Position numbers and translations under genes: made by a program. From contig JASGHK010000005.1 of the NCBI GenBank assembly GCA_049841135.1, positions 2,480,001 to 2,544,000 on the forward strand: 64,000 nt of DNA, in the 5' to 3' direction. Shown here piece after piece: positions 45,543 to 54,133 of the stretch. The notes below the pieces were generated by a model. The model did no database searches and was not told where the DNA came from. It worked only from the letters and a program-made list of their open reading frames with translations. Source of the stretch: JACRCT01 sp049841135 (GTDB lineage Bacteria; Myxococcota; Myxococcia; Myxococcales; UBA5297). The first letter of the stretch is position 1; every line of letters starts with the position of its first letter.

Positions 45543-46343
45543 ATGCGCAGGCTGCTGTTGCTTTTGATCGTCTCGCTGGCCTTCATGGTGCCGCCGGGCG
45601 CCCGCGCCGCGGCACCGAGCGACTTCGGCAAGCTCTTCGCGTCCGGCGTTGCGCTCTACAAGGCCATGGACTTCGAGGGCGCGCTCGAGCAGTTCCAGCT
45701 CGCGCGCCGGCAGCCGCACGGCGCCACCGAGGAGGTCCAGGCCGCCATCTATGCCGGAATCCTCCAGTTCGAGCTGGGCCGGGAGGCGCAGGCCGTCGAA
45801 CTCTTCCGCGTCGCAGCCTCACTGGATCCGACTGCGCCGCTGCCGGTGAAGGTCTCGCCGCGCATCGAGATCGCCTTCGAGAAGGAGCGCTCGACCTTCC
45901 TGGCCTTGATGCAGAACGCAACGCCGCAGCCGGCGCCGATCGTCGTCCGTCCAGGAGAGCCGCCGGTCACGGTGCCGCCTGCGCCGTCGCCGGCTGGACC
46001 GGACAAGGTGGGTGCCAAGGAATACGAGCCCGCGAAGCCGGTCGCGGCCGAAGCCGCCGCGTCCGGAGGGCCGAGCGGCCGAAGGGTGGCTGGCGCCGTG
46101 GTGATGAGCGTGGGCGGTGTCGCGGCCCTCGTCGGCGTGGGCTTCTTGATCAACTGGCTCAATCTTTCAAGCAGCGAGACCGATCTTCAGAGCGGATTGG
46201 GGCTCGGCCTGGCCATCGGCGGGGGCGTCGCTGCCGCGGCAGGGGTGGTGCTCGTTGCGTTGCCCGACGGCACCTCGGCCAGAGCCACCCTCGCGCCGGT
46301 GCACGGTGGGTTGGCGGTCGCAGTGCAGGGGACGCTGCCCTGA
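45543..46343 (+). CDS. Secreted TPR-like protein with C-terminal membrane helices
   Basis: The product is 266 residues. Signal peptide MRRLLLLLIVSLAFMVPPGARA. A TPR-like pair follows (FASGVALYKAMDFEGALEQFQLARRQP, IYAGILQFELGREAQAVELFRVAASLDP). A Pro-rich linker (PAPIVVRPGEPPVTVPPAPS) precedes two hydrophobic segments (VAGAVVMSVGGVAALVGVGFLI and LGLGLAIGGGVAAAAGVVLVAL). The order matches TPR/PEGA-type proteins frequent in myxobacteria, in which the C-terminal part is embedded in a membrane. It is 56 bp after the previous gene on the same strand. Confidence 0.6.
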   Translation: MRRLLLLLIVSLAFMVPPGARAAAPSDFGKLFASGVALYKAMDFEGALEQFQLARRQPHGATEEVQAAIYAGILQFELGREAQAVELFRVAASLDPTAPLPVKVSPRIEIAFEKERSTFLALMQNATPQPAPIVVRPGEPPVTVPPAPSPAGPDKVGAKEYEPAKPVAAEAAASGGPSGRRVAGAVVMSVGGVAALVGVGFLINWLNLSSSETDLQSGLGLGLAIGGGVAAAAGVVLVALPDGTSARATLAPVHGGLAVAVQGTLP

Positions 46344-46740
46344 CAGATTCGGCCAGCGCTCTCCAAGTGTCGACGCGGGTCCTGGAGATTCTCCGCCGCG
46401 CCGCAATGGACGTTGGCTTCTATGGAAGAAGGTGGGCTCCAGAAACGGGATGCTCAGGTCGTACGGCGCTCTGCCGAAAGCGAGATGACTCCCGGCCAAC
46501 CTCGCGCAAGTGAAGACCTGACGCGCGATGGGGAGTGCCCGGCCTCCGCGCCGGCCTCCGCGCCGGGGTCAACCGAGTGCACTCGAAGGCCTGAGGCGCG
46601 CTCGGCTGGTTCGGAGAGCCCTGGGGCTCCGTCACCCGGCGTCGCCGACGGCGGAGGACGAAGCCTCCCTGGGCGTGGGGGTCTTTTTTGAGGGCTCGCC
46701 ACAATGTGCTCTATCGGTGGAGTTAGGGAGCGTAATGTGA
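46344..46740. other. Gene-free region with short GC repeats and a T-run
   Basis: This 400-bp interval contains a duplicated GGCCTCCGCGCC (around 46552-46577), a GC-rich run with GTCTTTTTTG at 46681-46690 that could end a transcript, and no credible gene. The base composition falls sharply towards 46730, where the control region of the XRE gene begins. Confidence 0.5.
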
Positions 46741-46810
46741 CCGATAAGCAGCATAGTAATGGTGCGTAACGGTCGCATTACGGATCATAAAGTCACCCAT
46801 AAGCAGCATT
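46741..46810 (+). promoter_or_regulatory. Repeat-rich control region of the XRE gene
   Basis: The 11-mer ATAAGCAGCAT occurs twice as a direct repeat (46744-46754 and 46799-46809, 55 bp apart), each preceded by GTGAC- or GTCAC-like sequence. Between them GTAATGgtGCG and CGCATTAC form an inverted pair. The segment is much more AT-rich than its surroundings. It is a likely promoter and autoregulatory site of the XRE regulator at 46819. Confidence 0.5.
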
Positions 46811-46818
46811 GCAAAGCC

Positions 46819-47175
46819 ATGTCTCCAGAGACCCCCAAGCCCTACCCCGTCGAAGTCCAGCAAGCGTTGACGTTGCTGGGAAGTCACCTACGAGAGGCGC
46901 GCCTTCGCCGAGAGCTCCCGATCGAAGCGATCGCGAACAAGGTCGGCGTCTCGCGGCGCGTGATCGCCGACGCGGAGCACGGCAAGGCGACGACGAGTGT
47001 CGGTGTGTACGTCGGGATGATGTGGGCGCTGGGGCTGGTGAATCAGCTTGCGACCTTGGCGACTCCGGAGAGCGAGCCGGCGGAAGAGTTTGCCCTGGAG
47101 ACCGAGCGCAAGCGGGCGCCGCGGATCTCGAGGAGTCAGCCGAAGAAGGCGCCCGACAAAGAGGTCCCGTTCTGA
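46819..47175 (+). CDS. XRE-family transcriptional regulator
   Basis: The product is 118 residues. HTH sequence: LLGSHLREARLRRELPIEAIANKVGVSRRVIADAEHGKATTSVGVYVGMMWALGL, a Cro/CI-type fold of the HipB-like group, where the second helix ends VSRR.I...E.GK. The C-terminal 35 residues are basic (KRAPRISRSQPKKAPDK). HipB-type proteins often sit next to a HipA kinase, but the next gene is on the opposite strand, so this is an orphan or a partner has been lost. The ATG at 46819 begins the domain. An in-frame ATG at 46759 lies inside the repeat region and is less likely. Confidence 0.75.
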   Translation: MSPETPKPYPVEVQQALTLLGSHLREARLRRELPIEAIANKVGVSRRVIADAEHGKATTSVGVYVGMMWALGLVNQLATLATPESEPAEEFALETERKRAPRISRSQPKKAPDKEVPF

Positions 47176-47229
47176 CCGTGCTTCAATCCGAGCCGACCTC
47201 CCTTCATAGAAGCCGAAAGGCTCGGGCCG

Positions 47230-47275
47230 GCGGCTGAAGCCGCGCCTGACTCTACAAAGCCTGCCTTCGCAGGCT
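47230..47275 (+). repeat. Two-hairpin dispersed repeat, copy B
   Basis: Hairpin 1 GCGGC-TGAA-GCCGC (47230-47243), spacer GCCTGACTCTACAA (14 nt), hairpin 2 AGCCTGC-CTTC-GCAGGCT (47258-47275). It is nearly identical to copy A. Located between the convergent XRE gene and the barrel protein. Confidence 0.8.
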
Positions 47276-47371
47276 GGGTGGTGGGCAGATTCGAAGGCGC
47301 CAGCTCGGACGCCCAACCACAAGTGTCCGTGACCTCTGCCACGCGAGGACGCCAGCGTGCGCTCGCGGCTG

Positions 47372-48406
47372 CTAGAACGTCGAGCCCCAGGTCAGCGACA
47401 CCTGGTACATCGCAGACTCGCCGGCGAGCAGCATCAGTCGCATGTACTTCTGCTTCAGCTTGCCCTTGACCGGGTCGTACTTGGGCGTCGAGAGCTCGAT
47501 GAAGGGGCCGACGAGCGCGAACGAGTTCTCCCTCAGGCCTCCTCCGCTGACCTTGTCGGTGAGGTCGGTGCTGTTGCCGCTGGAGACCGAGGCCACGAGG
47601 GCGCGACCGAAGTATTCGTAGTTGATGCTGAGGCCCACCGCGACGCCCAGGCAGGACTGCGCCACCTCCTTCTCCTTCGCGCCCTTCTCGTGTTCGCTGG
47701 GCTGCAGCGGCCGGATCTTCAGAAGCTGGTAGGCGAGGTCGAGGCCGCCACCGGCCTTCCACAGCGGACCGAAGAGGGTGTGCCTGGCGTAGTCGCCGAC
47801 GGTGACGCCCACGCGCACGCCGAGATGGAAGTCGATGAGACCGGCGTGCAGGTAGCCGCCGCCGGTGTCCGGCATCCGCGTGCCGATGAGGAAGCGGGCG
47901 CCGAGGTTGAGCATGCCGAGGCCGAAGCCCGCCGAGCCCGGGAAGTTCGAGGTGCCGCCGCCGATTCCGCCGGACAGGCCGATGCCCCAGTGGAACATCT
48001 TGAGCGGGGCGTAGGTCACGGCCGCCGGCTGCGTCGGCACCGGCACCATCACGCCGGGCTGCGCGGGCACGGGCTGCATCACGCCGGGCTGCGCGGGGAC
48101 CGGCTGCATCACCCCCGGCTGCGCAGGGGCGGGCTGGACCGGGGCGGGCGGCGCGGGATCGGGTTGGAGAAGGACTGGCGGAGGTGGCGGAGGCGGGACG
48201 TCCGCGGGAGGGGGCGGCGGCGGCGGCGGCAGGGGCTGCGCCACGGGCTGAGCAGGCTGCGGCTGGGCAGGCTGGGCCGGAGCGGCCTGCGGCACTGGAG
48301 CCGACAGGAACTCGGACGCCGGGACCGGCTGAGGAGCATCGGCGGCCAGGGAGAGGCGCGGCGCGAGCAGGCAGAGCGCGAGCAGGCAGGATGAGAGGCG
48401 ACGCAA
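47372..48406 (-). CDS. Outer-membrane beta-barrel protein with Pro-rich repeats
   Basis: The product is 344 residues from a TTG start with GGAGGAAC 4-11 nt upstream. Signal peptide RRLSSCLLALCLLAPRLSLA. An 85-residue Pro/Gln/Ala region follows, including PVPAQPGVM repeated three times and several PPP runs, probably periplasmic. A C-terminal barrel domain starts at MFHWGIGLSGGIGGGTSN with alternating strands (GARFLIGTRMPD, FHLGVRVGVTV, MRLMLLAGESAMYQVSLTWGSTF). The final residue is aromatic as in outer-membrane proteins. The family is unknown. Confidence 0.65.
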   Translation of the reverse strand: MRRLSSCLLALCLLAPRLSLAADAPQPVPASEFLSAPVPQAAPAQPAQPQPAQPVAQPLPPPPPPPPADVPPPPPPPVLLQPDPAPPAPVQPAPAQPGVMQPVPAQPGVMQPVPAQPGVMVPVPTQPAAVTYAPLKMFHWGIGLSGGIGGGTSNFPGSAGFGLGMLNLGARFLIGTRMPDTGGGYLHAGLIDFHLGVRVGVTVGDYARHTLFGPLWKAGGGLDLAYQLLKIRPLQPSEHEKGAKEKEVAQSCLGVAVGLSINYEYFGRALVASVSSGNSTDLTDKVSGGGLRENSFALVGPFIELSTPKYDPVKGKLKQKYMRLMLLAGESAMYQVSLTWGSTF

Positions 48407-48622
48407 GGTGTTCCTCCAGGAGAGGGTCTCGACGGCCCCGATGGTCACCGCCATCGTAGGGGAGAAGGGGGCGGGGGCAAACCCACGGTCGCTGAGTCCT
48501 CCCGGTCGGATCCGCGGCACTCCCGACAGTGCTCGCCTGCCGATAGAGGCCCCCAAACGGCCATCGGGAGGCGGGTGCGCCAGCAGGCGGGATCGGCAGC
48601 ATGGCGGAAGACCGGAGGCCCC

Positions 48623-49868
48623 ATGCGTCCGCTCCTTCGCCATACACCCCTCGCTCTCCTGCTCCTCGGCACGGCAGCGCACGCCGATAACTTCGAGGTG
48701 CTGCACGAGAGCCTCGACGGGCAGCGCCGCGGCTACACCGTGCTGCGCGTGTGGGGCACGCCGCAGGAGCGCGGCCGCGCACTGGGCGCGGCCTTCGCAC
48801 GGGGAGCTCGCCGCGGAGATCCCCAAGCTGCGCTCGCTGCCCGGCTACGGCTGGTCGGCGCAGGTCGCCTCGCAGGCCCACTGGCCGCCCGAGGTGGCCG
48901 AGGAGCTCGCGGCCATGGTCGAGGGCATCCGCGCCGTCGAGCCGGGCTCGACGGTCACGCTCCAGGATCTGCAGACGCTCAATGGCATCGACTGGACCTT
49001 CGGAGACGCCTGCCGCTCGCACTCCTGCTGGGGCCGCTTCGTCCAGGCGCCGGTGCGGACGCTCTCGACCCGGCGGCTGGACCTGGAGACGCCGTTCGGG
49101 ATGGCGCTGCACCACGTGGTGGTGCTCTTCGAGCCGGAGTCGGGGCCGAGGTGGCTCAACGTGGCCTGGCCGGGCTTCGTCACGGCGATCACTGCGGTGG
49201 ACGCGCGCGGCACGCTCGTCTCGCTGCACGACTTCGTGGGGAACCAGGACGCGAGCGCCGGGGTGACCTTCCGCGGGATCGCCGCGAGGCAGGCGCTCAC
49301 GGTCCCCACCGCGGCCGACCCAGGCGGGCGGCGGGACGAGGCGGCGGGGCTGCTCTCCGGGTTGCCGCTGGCGACCACCACCTTCATCAACTTCTACGCA
49401 CCCGAGGGTGCGGGCGGCGTGTTCACCTGCGGCGCAGGGCTCGGGTGCGCCGCGCCGCGGCTGCCACAGGCCGCGTACTTCTCCGGCGAGGTGCTGGTCA
49501 CCTCCAACTCGCAGACCGACGGGAGGTCGGCGCCCGGCGGGGCGGAGTTCCTCGACGCCTACTACCGGCAGGGCGGGGTCAAGCACCTGGCGGATCACTT
49601 CGCGGTGATGGGCGGCGCGGGACTGCACCTGGTGTCGGTGGAGTACCGCGGCGAGTCGGACCTGACGGTCTGGGTCCACGGGCGGGGGCGCGGCGACCGG
49701 CTCCAGCTGGAGTGGAGCGAGAGCGGCATCGACGTAGGTGCGGCGTCCAACGGCTGCGGCTGCGGAGCGGGCGGTGCGCCGGCGCCGGTGTGGGTGCTCC
49801 TGGCGCTGCTGTTCGCTCCGAGGCGCTCTCCGAGGACCAGGCTGGCTCTTCCGCACCGCCGGCGATGA
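48623..49868 (+). CDS. C45-hydrolase-like secreted protein with MYXO-CTERM, frameshifted
   Basis: Signal peptide MRPLLRHTPLALLLLGTAAHA. VLRVWGTPQERGRALGAAFA resembles the N-terminal motif of C45 (acyl-CoA:6-APA acyltransferase-like) hydrolases. NGIDWTFGDACRSHSC contains a candidate nucleophile Cys. The C-terminus is NGCGCGAGGAPAPVWVLLALLFAPRRS, a MYXO-CTERM signal. A one-base shift at about 48795-48815 joins LGAAFARG to HGELAAEIPKL. The C45 call is a pattern match, not certain. GGAGGCCCC precedes the ATG. Confidence 0.65.
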
Positions 49869-49884
49869 ATGGAGACTGGGGGCC

Positions 49885-51495
49885 ATGAGCAAGCTCAAGG
49901 GCAAGACGGTCGTGGTCACTGGGACGCTGGAAGGCATGGGCCGGGCCGAGGCCGAGCGGCGGCTCAAGGCGGCGGGGGCCAAGGTGTCGGGCTCGGTCTC
50001 CGACAAGACCGATCTGCTCTTCGCCGGGGCCGGGCCGGGCTCGAAGCTCTCGGCAGCCAAGTTGCGGGGCATCCCCGTGCTCGACGAGGCGGCGCTGCTC
50101 GCGGCGCTGGAGGGCAAGGATCTCGACGTCGTGGTCAAGGGCGTCGCCGCGGTCGCCGCCGCCAAGCAGGCGCCGCCGCTGCCGGACGCCGCGCTCGCAA
50201 AGTTCACCGCGCTGCCGCTCGAAAAGCCGGACGAGGCCACGTGGAAGAAGATCACCGAGCTGCTCGACCAGTGCGGCGAAGAGGCGGCGGCGGTGGCGGT
50301 GGACTACCTGCTGGAGGCCACGGCCGGCTGGGACGGTGAGCTGCGGGTGGGCGAGCGCTCGGGGCGCGACGAGAAGCTCGAGGTGCGAGTGGCTCCGGTC
50401 TCCTGGGTGACGGAGCTTCTCCAGGGCCAGGAGCACCCGAAGCTGCGCCTGGCGAGGGTGCTGGACTTGTCCAGGCTCAAGCTGACCGGGGCGGTGGCGA
50501 ACCACGTCTTCGACTGCCCCAGCCTCTCCTCGGTGCGGCTGCTGCGGCTCGGGCACCTGAAGCTGCCGGGGAGCTTCTACGCCAAGCTTTGTGACGAGGA
50601 CGTCTTCAAGAGCCTGACGCACCTGGACCTGACGTGGGCCGGCCTTGGGCGAGCCCACGCGCAGGCGTTCGCGAAGGCCAAGTCGCTGCTGGAGGTCACG
50701 CACCTGGGGGCCGGGCGGGTCGACTTCGACGAAGAGGCATCCATCGAGACGCTGCTCGGGGCTTCGATGTGGGCGAGCCTGAGGTCCGTGGACTGCAGCG
50801 ACCTCACGGTGCGTCGCCAGTCGACCGGGGCGGCCTTGCGGGCGCTGGCGCGCAACGAGGCGGTGAACGCACTGCGCTCCTACTCCGACACGCCGGCGCA
50901 AGGGGCCAGGGCAGATGTCGCGGCGCTGCTCGCGCGCAACGCGGCGACGCTGGAGGATCTCTCCTTCATGCGCGCCGGGCCGGGGATCGAGCTCGCCGAG
51001 GCCCTGGCGCAGGCAGGCCTCGCCAAGCTCGCCAGGCTCCAGCTCGGTGAGGTCGCGGGTGAGGCGCAAGCCGTGCACGACCTCGTCGCCGCCGTGGGGA
51101 GCGGGCTCGAGGAGCTCGGCCTGGTGCACGTCGGCGCGCAGGACGGTGTGGCGGACGCGCTCGTCGCCGCCGCGCCCAAGAGACTGCGCGTGCTGGCGCT
51201 GGCCAACGACCCGATCTCCGACGAGGCGATGGCGCGGCTCTTCGCGTCGCCGTGCATGGATGCGGTGCGCGAACTGAACCTCGCGGTCACCGGGTTCGGT
51301 CCGCTCGCAGTGGAGGCGCTGTGCGCGCGCTCGCACCCGTTCCTGGAGAAGCTCTCGCTGTACCGGACCAAGGTCGACCCGGAAGGCATCGCGAGGATCT
51401 GCTCGGCAGAGACGTTGCCGGCCCTGCGCGTGCTCGTCACCGAGCACCCCATACCGCAGGCGGCGCGGATGAAGATCACCAAGCAGTGGTGGTGA
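49885..51495 (+). CDS. BRCT domain plus leucine-rich repeat protein
   Basis: The product is 536 residues. The first 75 residues are a BRCT domain of the DNA-ligase type: LKGKTVVVTGTLEGMGRAEAERRLKAAGAKVSGSVSDKTDLLFAGAGPGSKLSAAKLRGIPVLDE. The rest is an LRR-like solenoid with repeats such as LTHLDLTWAGLGRAHAQAF, LEDLSFMRAGPGIELAEAL, and LRVLALANDPISDEAMARLF. Such BRCT-LRR proteins are common in myxobacteria and of unknown role. The product lacks a signal peptide and is probably cytoplasmic. ATG is 17 bp after the preceding stop. Confidence 0.75.
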   Translation: MSKLKGKTVVVTGTLEGMGRAEAERRLKAAGAKVSGSVSDKTDLLFAGAGPGSKLSAAKLRGIPVLDEAALLAALEGKDLDVVVKGVAAVAAAKQAPPLPDAALAKFTALPLEKPDEATWKKITELLDQCGEEAAAVAVDYLLEATAGWDGELRVGERSGRDEKLEVRVAPVSWVTELLQGQEHPKLRLARVLDLSRLKLTGAVANHVFDCPSLSSVRLLRLGHLKLPGSFYAKLCDEDVFKSLTHLDLTWAGLGRAHAQAFAKAKSLLEVTHLGAGRVDFDEEASIETLLGASMWASLRSVDCSDLTVRRQSTGAALRALARNEAVNALRSYSDTPAQGARADVAALLARNAATLEDLSFMRAGPGIELAEALAQAGLAKLARLQLGEVAGEAQAVHDLVAAVGSGLEELGLVHVGAQDGVADALVAAAPKRLRVLALANDPISDEAMARLFASPCMDAVRELNLAVTGFGPLAVEALCARSHPFLEKLSLYRTKVDPEGIARICSAETLPALRVLVTEHPIPQAARMKITKQWW

Positions 51496-51561
51496 CCGAC
51501 CGGAGGTGACCAGCGATCCGAGGGAGGCGCGAGCAGGGTGGGCGTCGGCTATCATCCGCGC

Positions 51562-52476
51562 GTGTTCGGACGCGTGACACCACAGATCGCCCTGCTCGCC
51601 GCGCTCGTCCTGGCTTCCAACGCCCGTGCCGATCCCGTAGCGGTCAGCGTGGACTTCGCGCCACTCGACGCCGAGACCTACGCGGGCATCGACGGCTATG
51701 CGCTGCAGAAGCTGGTGGTGCTGCGCCTGGTCCAGGAGGGGTTCGCGGTCGTGGCCCCCACCGAGACTCCGCAGGTGCGCATCTCGCTCGCGCGCGACGC
51801 GGATGACCTGGTGCTGGAAGCCAAGAGCACCGGCGCCCAGCAGCAGAGACGCGTGAAGTACCGAGAGGTCGCTCCGCCAGAGCTGCACATCGAAGTCGCC
51901 CACCGCGTGGCCTCGCTGGCCCGCGCTTGCTCACCGCCTCCGTCTCCTCCACCGCCACCGCCCGCTCCCGCAGCTCAGGCTCCATCACAGCCGTTCCAGC
52001 TCACGGCAGGAGTGAGCGCGGTGTGGCGCAGCTCGGCGGTGGACGTGCTCCCGCGGATCGCAGCGCGTGGAGGAATCCGCGGAGGCTGGGGAATCCGAGG
52101 CGAGCTGAGCTTCGACACGGCGCAGGCTTCCCGTCTTCGCGTCTGGGAGGTCCAGCCGCAGGCGGGCCCTAGCCTGCTGATCGACCTGAAGCAGGACTGG
52201 TTACAGCTCGAGGCGGCGCTGCTCGTGGGCGCGCTGGTCCACGTCTACCGGCTGGACGATGCGGCGCGGAGCGACGGAGGAGGAACCGTCGCGGACTTCC
52301 TGGGCACTGTCCCGGTCGCTCTCACCTTCTGGCCGCACCCGTCGCTGGGGCTGGAGCTGCGCGCCGCGGTGGGGCTGGCGAGCAGCGGGCGCAGGCACCA
52401 GGACGAAAGCGGAATCCTCTGGGAACGCGGGCCCTTGCGGTTCGAGGGCGGGTTGGGCGCGCACTGGCGGTTCTGA
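51562..52476 (+). CDS. Exported beta-rich protein
   Basis: The product is about 304 residues. RVTPQIALLAALVLASNARA is a signal peptide. The mature N-half is alpha/beta (LQKLVVLRLVQEGFAVV, QVRISLARDADDLVLEAKS). A PPPSPPPPPP linker separates it from a C-terminal domain of outer-membrane-barrel style (WGIRGELSFDTAQASRLRVWEVQPQAGPSLLID ending AHWRF, aromatic C-terminus). GTG 51562 or 51574 are the plausible starts. It lies directly upstream of the ECF sigma module on the same strand and may be functionally linked. Confidence 0.55.
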   Translation: MFGRVTPQIALLAALVLASNARADPVAVSVDFAPLDAETYAGIDGYALQKLVVLRLVQEGFAVVAPTETPQVRISLARDADDLVLEAKSTGAQQQRRVKYREVAPPELHIEVAHRVASLARACSPPPSPPPPPPAPAAQAPSQPFQLTAGVSAVWRSSAVDVLPRIAARGGIRGGWGIRGELSFDTAQASRLRVWEVQPQAGPSLLIDLKQDWLQLEAALLVGALVHVYRLDDAARSDGGGTVADFLGTVPVALTFWPHPSLGLELRAAVGLASSGRRHQDESGILWERGPLRFEGGLGAHWRF

Positions 52477-52502
52477 GCCCTGCGGCCGAATCGGCCGGGC
52501 GA

Positions 52503-52528
52503 GGAAAACTCGCTGCCGCTCGATCGCC
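52503..52528 (+). promoter_or_regulatory. Putative ECF sigma promoter (sigma gene)
   Basis: GGAAAACTC at 52503-52511 and CGCC at 52525-52528 (22 nt from start to start). It mirrors the motif at 56151-56176 and fits the GGAAC...CGTC layout of ECF -35/-10 elements. Transcription would start only a few nt before ATG 52541, so the start of translation may be a few codons downstream. Confidence 0.5.
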
Positions 52529-52540
52529 TATTGGCCCAGA

Positions 52541-53077
52541 ATGCTGTCCGTGGCGCTGACCGACGGGGAGGATCCGATTCCAGCGGTGGGCTCGAGCGAG
52601 CGCACTGTGCTGGACTGCTACGCGAGCTATCGGAGCCAGGTCTACCTCTCGAGCCTGCGCTATGGCGGCGGTCGAAAGGGCTGGGCGGAAGACCTGACCC
52701 AGGACGTGTTCGTGAAGCTGCTCGAGCTGGGCAACCTGGAGGGGATCGACGACGTCGGGGCCTGGCTGCATACGGTGACCGCCAACCTGGCAGTGAGCCG
52801 CCTGCGGCGGGAGCGCTCCTTCGTCGGGAAGCTGCGGCAGTGGATCGCCCCGCGAGCCGCCGAAGGCACTCCGGCCGAGGAGCTGGAGCGGCGCGAGGGA
52901 GCGGCCAAGGCGCTCGCGCAGCTCCGGGCGCTGCCGCCGCGGGAGCAGGTGGCGCTGGCGATGCAGCTCTTCGAAGGCAAGAGCGGCCGGGAGATCGCGC
53001 GGACGCTGTCGTTGTCGGAGGGCTACGTGTCGAAGCTGCTGGCGCGTGCCCGGGCCCGCATCGAGGGCGAGGACTAG
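52541..53077 (+). CDS. ECF RNA polymerase sigma factor
   Basis: The product is 178 residues. Region 2: ERTVLDCYASYRSQVYLSSLRYGGGRKGWAEDLTQDVFVKLLEL with the typical AEDLTQDVFVKL and later HTVTANLAVSRLRRER. Region 4: AALAQLRALPPREQVALAMQLFEGKSGREIARTLSLSEGYVSKLLARARARI, a clear HTH. The following gene is a FecR-type anti-sigma, as in iron/surface-signalling and myxobacterial ECF systems. A candidate autoregulatory promoter is directly upstream. Confidence 0.88.
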   Translation: MLSVALTDGEDPIPAVGSSERTVLDCYASYRSQVYLSSLRYGGGRKGWAEDLTQDVFVKLLELGNLEGIDDVGAWLHTVTANLAVSRLRRERSFVGKLRQWIAPRAAEGTPAEELERREGAAKALAQLRALPPREQVALAMQLFEGKSGREIARTLSLSEGYVSKLLARARARIEGED

Positions 53078-53086
53078 GAGGCGACC

Positions 53087-54133
53087 TTGGACCGATGGGA
53101 AGAATTTCGGACGGGGTTGGCGGCTGCCGACGAGCAGCTCAGGCAGGAGCGCCTCTCGACCAACGCCGACCAGAAGATCCGGCACAAGCTGGGCGAGAGC
53201 GACGTGGGAAGGAGCTGGGGACGCCTGGTCTTCGGGGTGGCCGCCGTGGCCTGCGCCGTGCTGCTCGCGGTGGTGCTGCGCCCAGGTTCGCCGACCCCTC
53301 GTCCGGAGCCTTCTCAGGTCTTGGGGATGCAGGTCACAGAGGAGAGCGTGGGCTTCGCCTTCCGCGTGCTGCCCGACGAGGCCGTGGAGTTCTCGAAGGG
53401 CGCGTGCCTCCTCTCGGACGAGACGGGCAGCATCGCGGTGGCGGAGCCGAGCGTCCTGCGGCGCGAGCGCGCTGGCATGCGGGTCGTGGCCGGCAAGGTG
53501 GAGTTCAAGGTCGAGCGGCAGAAGCCGGGCCGCTCGGTGCGGGTGCTGGTGTCCGGCGGGGCCATCGAGGTCGTCGGAACGCGCTTCACCGTCGAGCAGC
53601 AAGCAGAGCACGGGCGGGTGATGCTGCACGAAGGCCACATCCGCTTCGTCGCGGCGGCGGGGAACGTGCGGGAGCTCCTCGCGGGTGAGTCGCTCGAGTG
53701 GCCGCAGGCGCCGGTGCCTGCTCCAACACCCGCTCCCGAAACCGTCGCCGCGAAGCCCGATGCCGGAGCACCGGTGAGCGCGTCCCCTCCGGCGCTTCGT
53801 CATCCGGTCCGGGCACCCGAGAGAATCGGCGCTCCCGCGACGACCGTCGAGCCGGACCCGGGCCCGGAGGTCTTCGAGCGAGTGGGGGCGCTGCGCAGCC
53901 GCGGGCAGTACACCGAGGCGGTCCAGGAGCTCACCGTGGCGCTCGCCCGCCCAGCGCCCCGCGCCCGCCGCGAGCGGTTGAGCTACGAGCTCGGATCGAT
54001 CTACAGCTACCAGCTGCGAGACCATGAACGGGCCTGCGCGCACTGGCAGCAGCACGAGGCACAGTTCCCCGCCGGGACCTACGCTCAAGAGATTCGAAGG
54101 AGCGCGGCGGGACTTGCGGTGCTCGGGACAGCG
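53087..54133 (+). CDS. FecR-domain anti-sigma factor with TPR region
   Basis: A TTG start with TAGGAGGCGACC upstream, 9 bp after the sigma stop. Residues 1-43 are cytoplasmic (sigma-binding), LVFGVAAVACAVLLAVVL is the transmembrane helix, and then a FecR domain with KGACLLSDETGSIAVAEPSVLRRERAGMRVVAGKVEFKVE and GAIEVVGTRFTVEQ. The C-terminal 100 residues are TPR-like (FERVGALRSRGQYTEAVQELTVALARP). No stop occurs before the next lipoprotein's ATG. A TGA in the +1 frame would overlap that ATG as ATGA, so a one-base indel near the 3' end is probable. Confidence 0.75.

Noticed and set aside
46759..46818. Upstream ATG start for the XRE regulator
   Set aside because: The extra residues would be encoded by the repeat-containing control region, and the HTH alignment begins after 46819.
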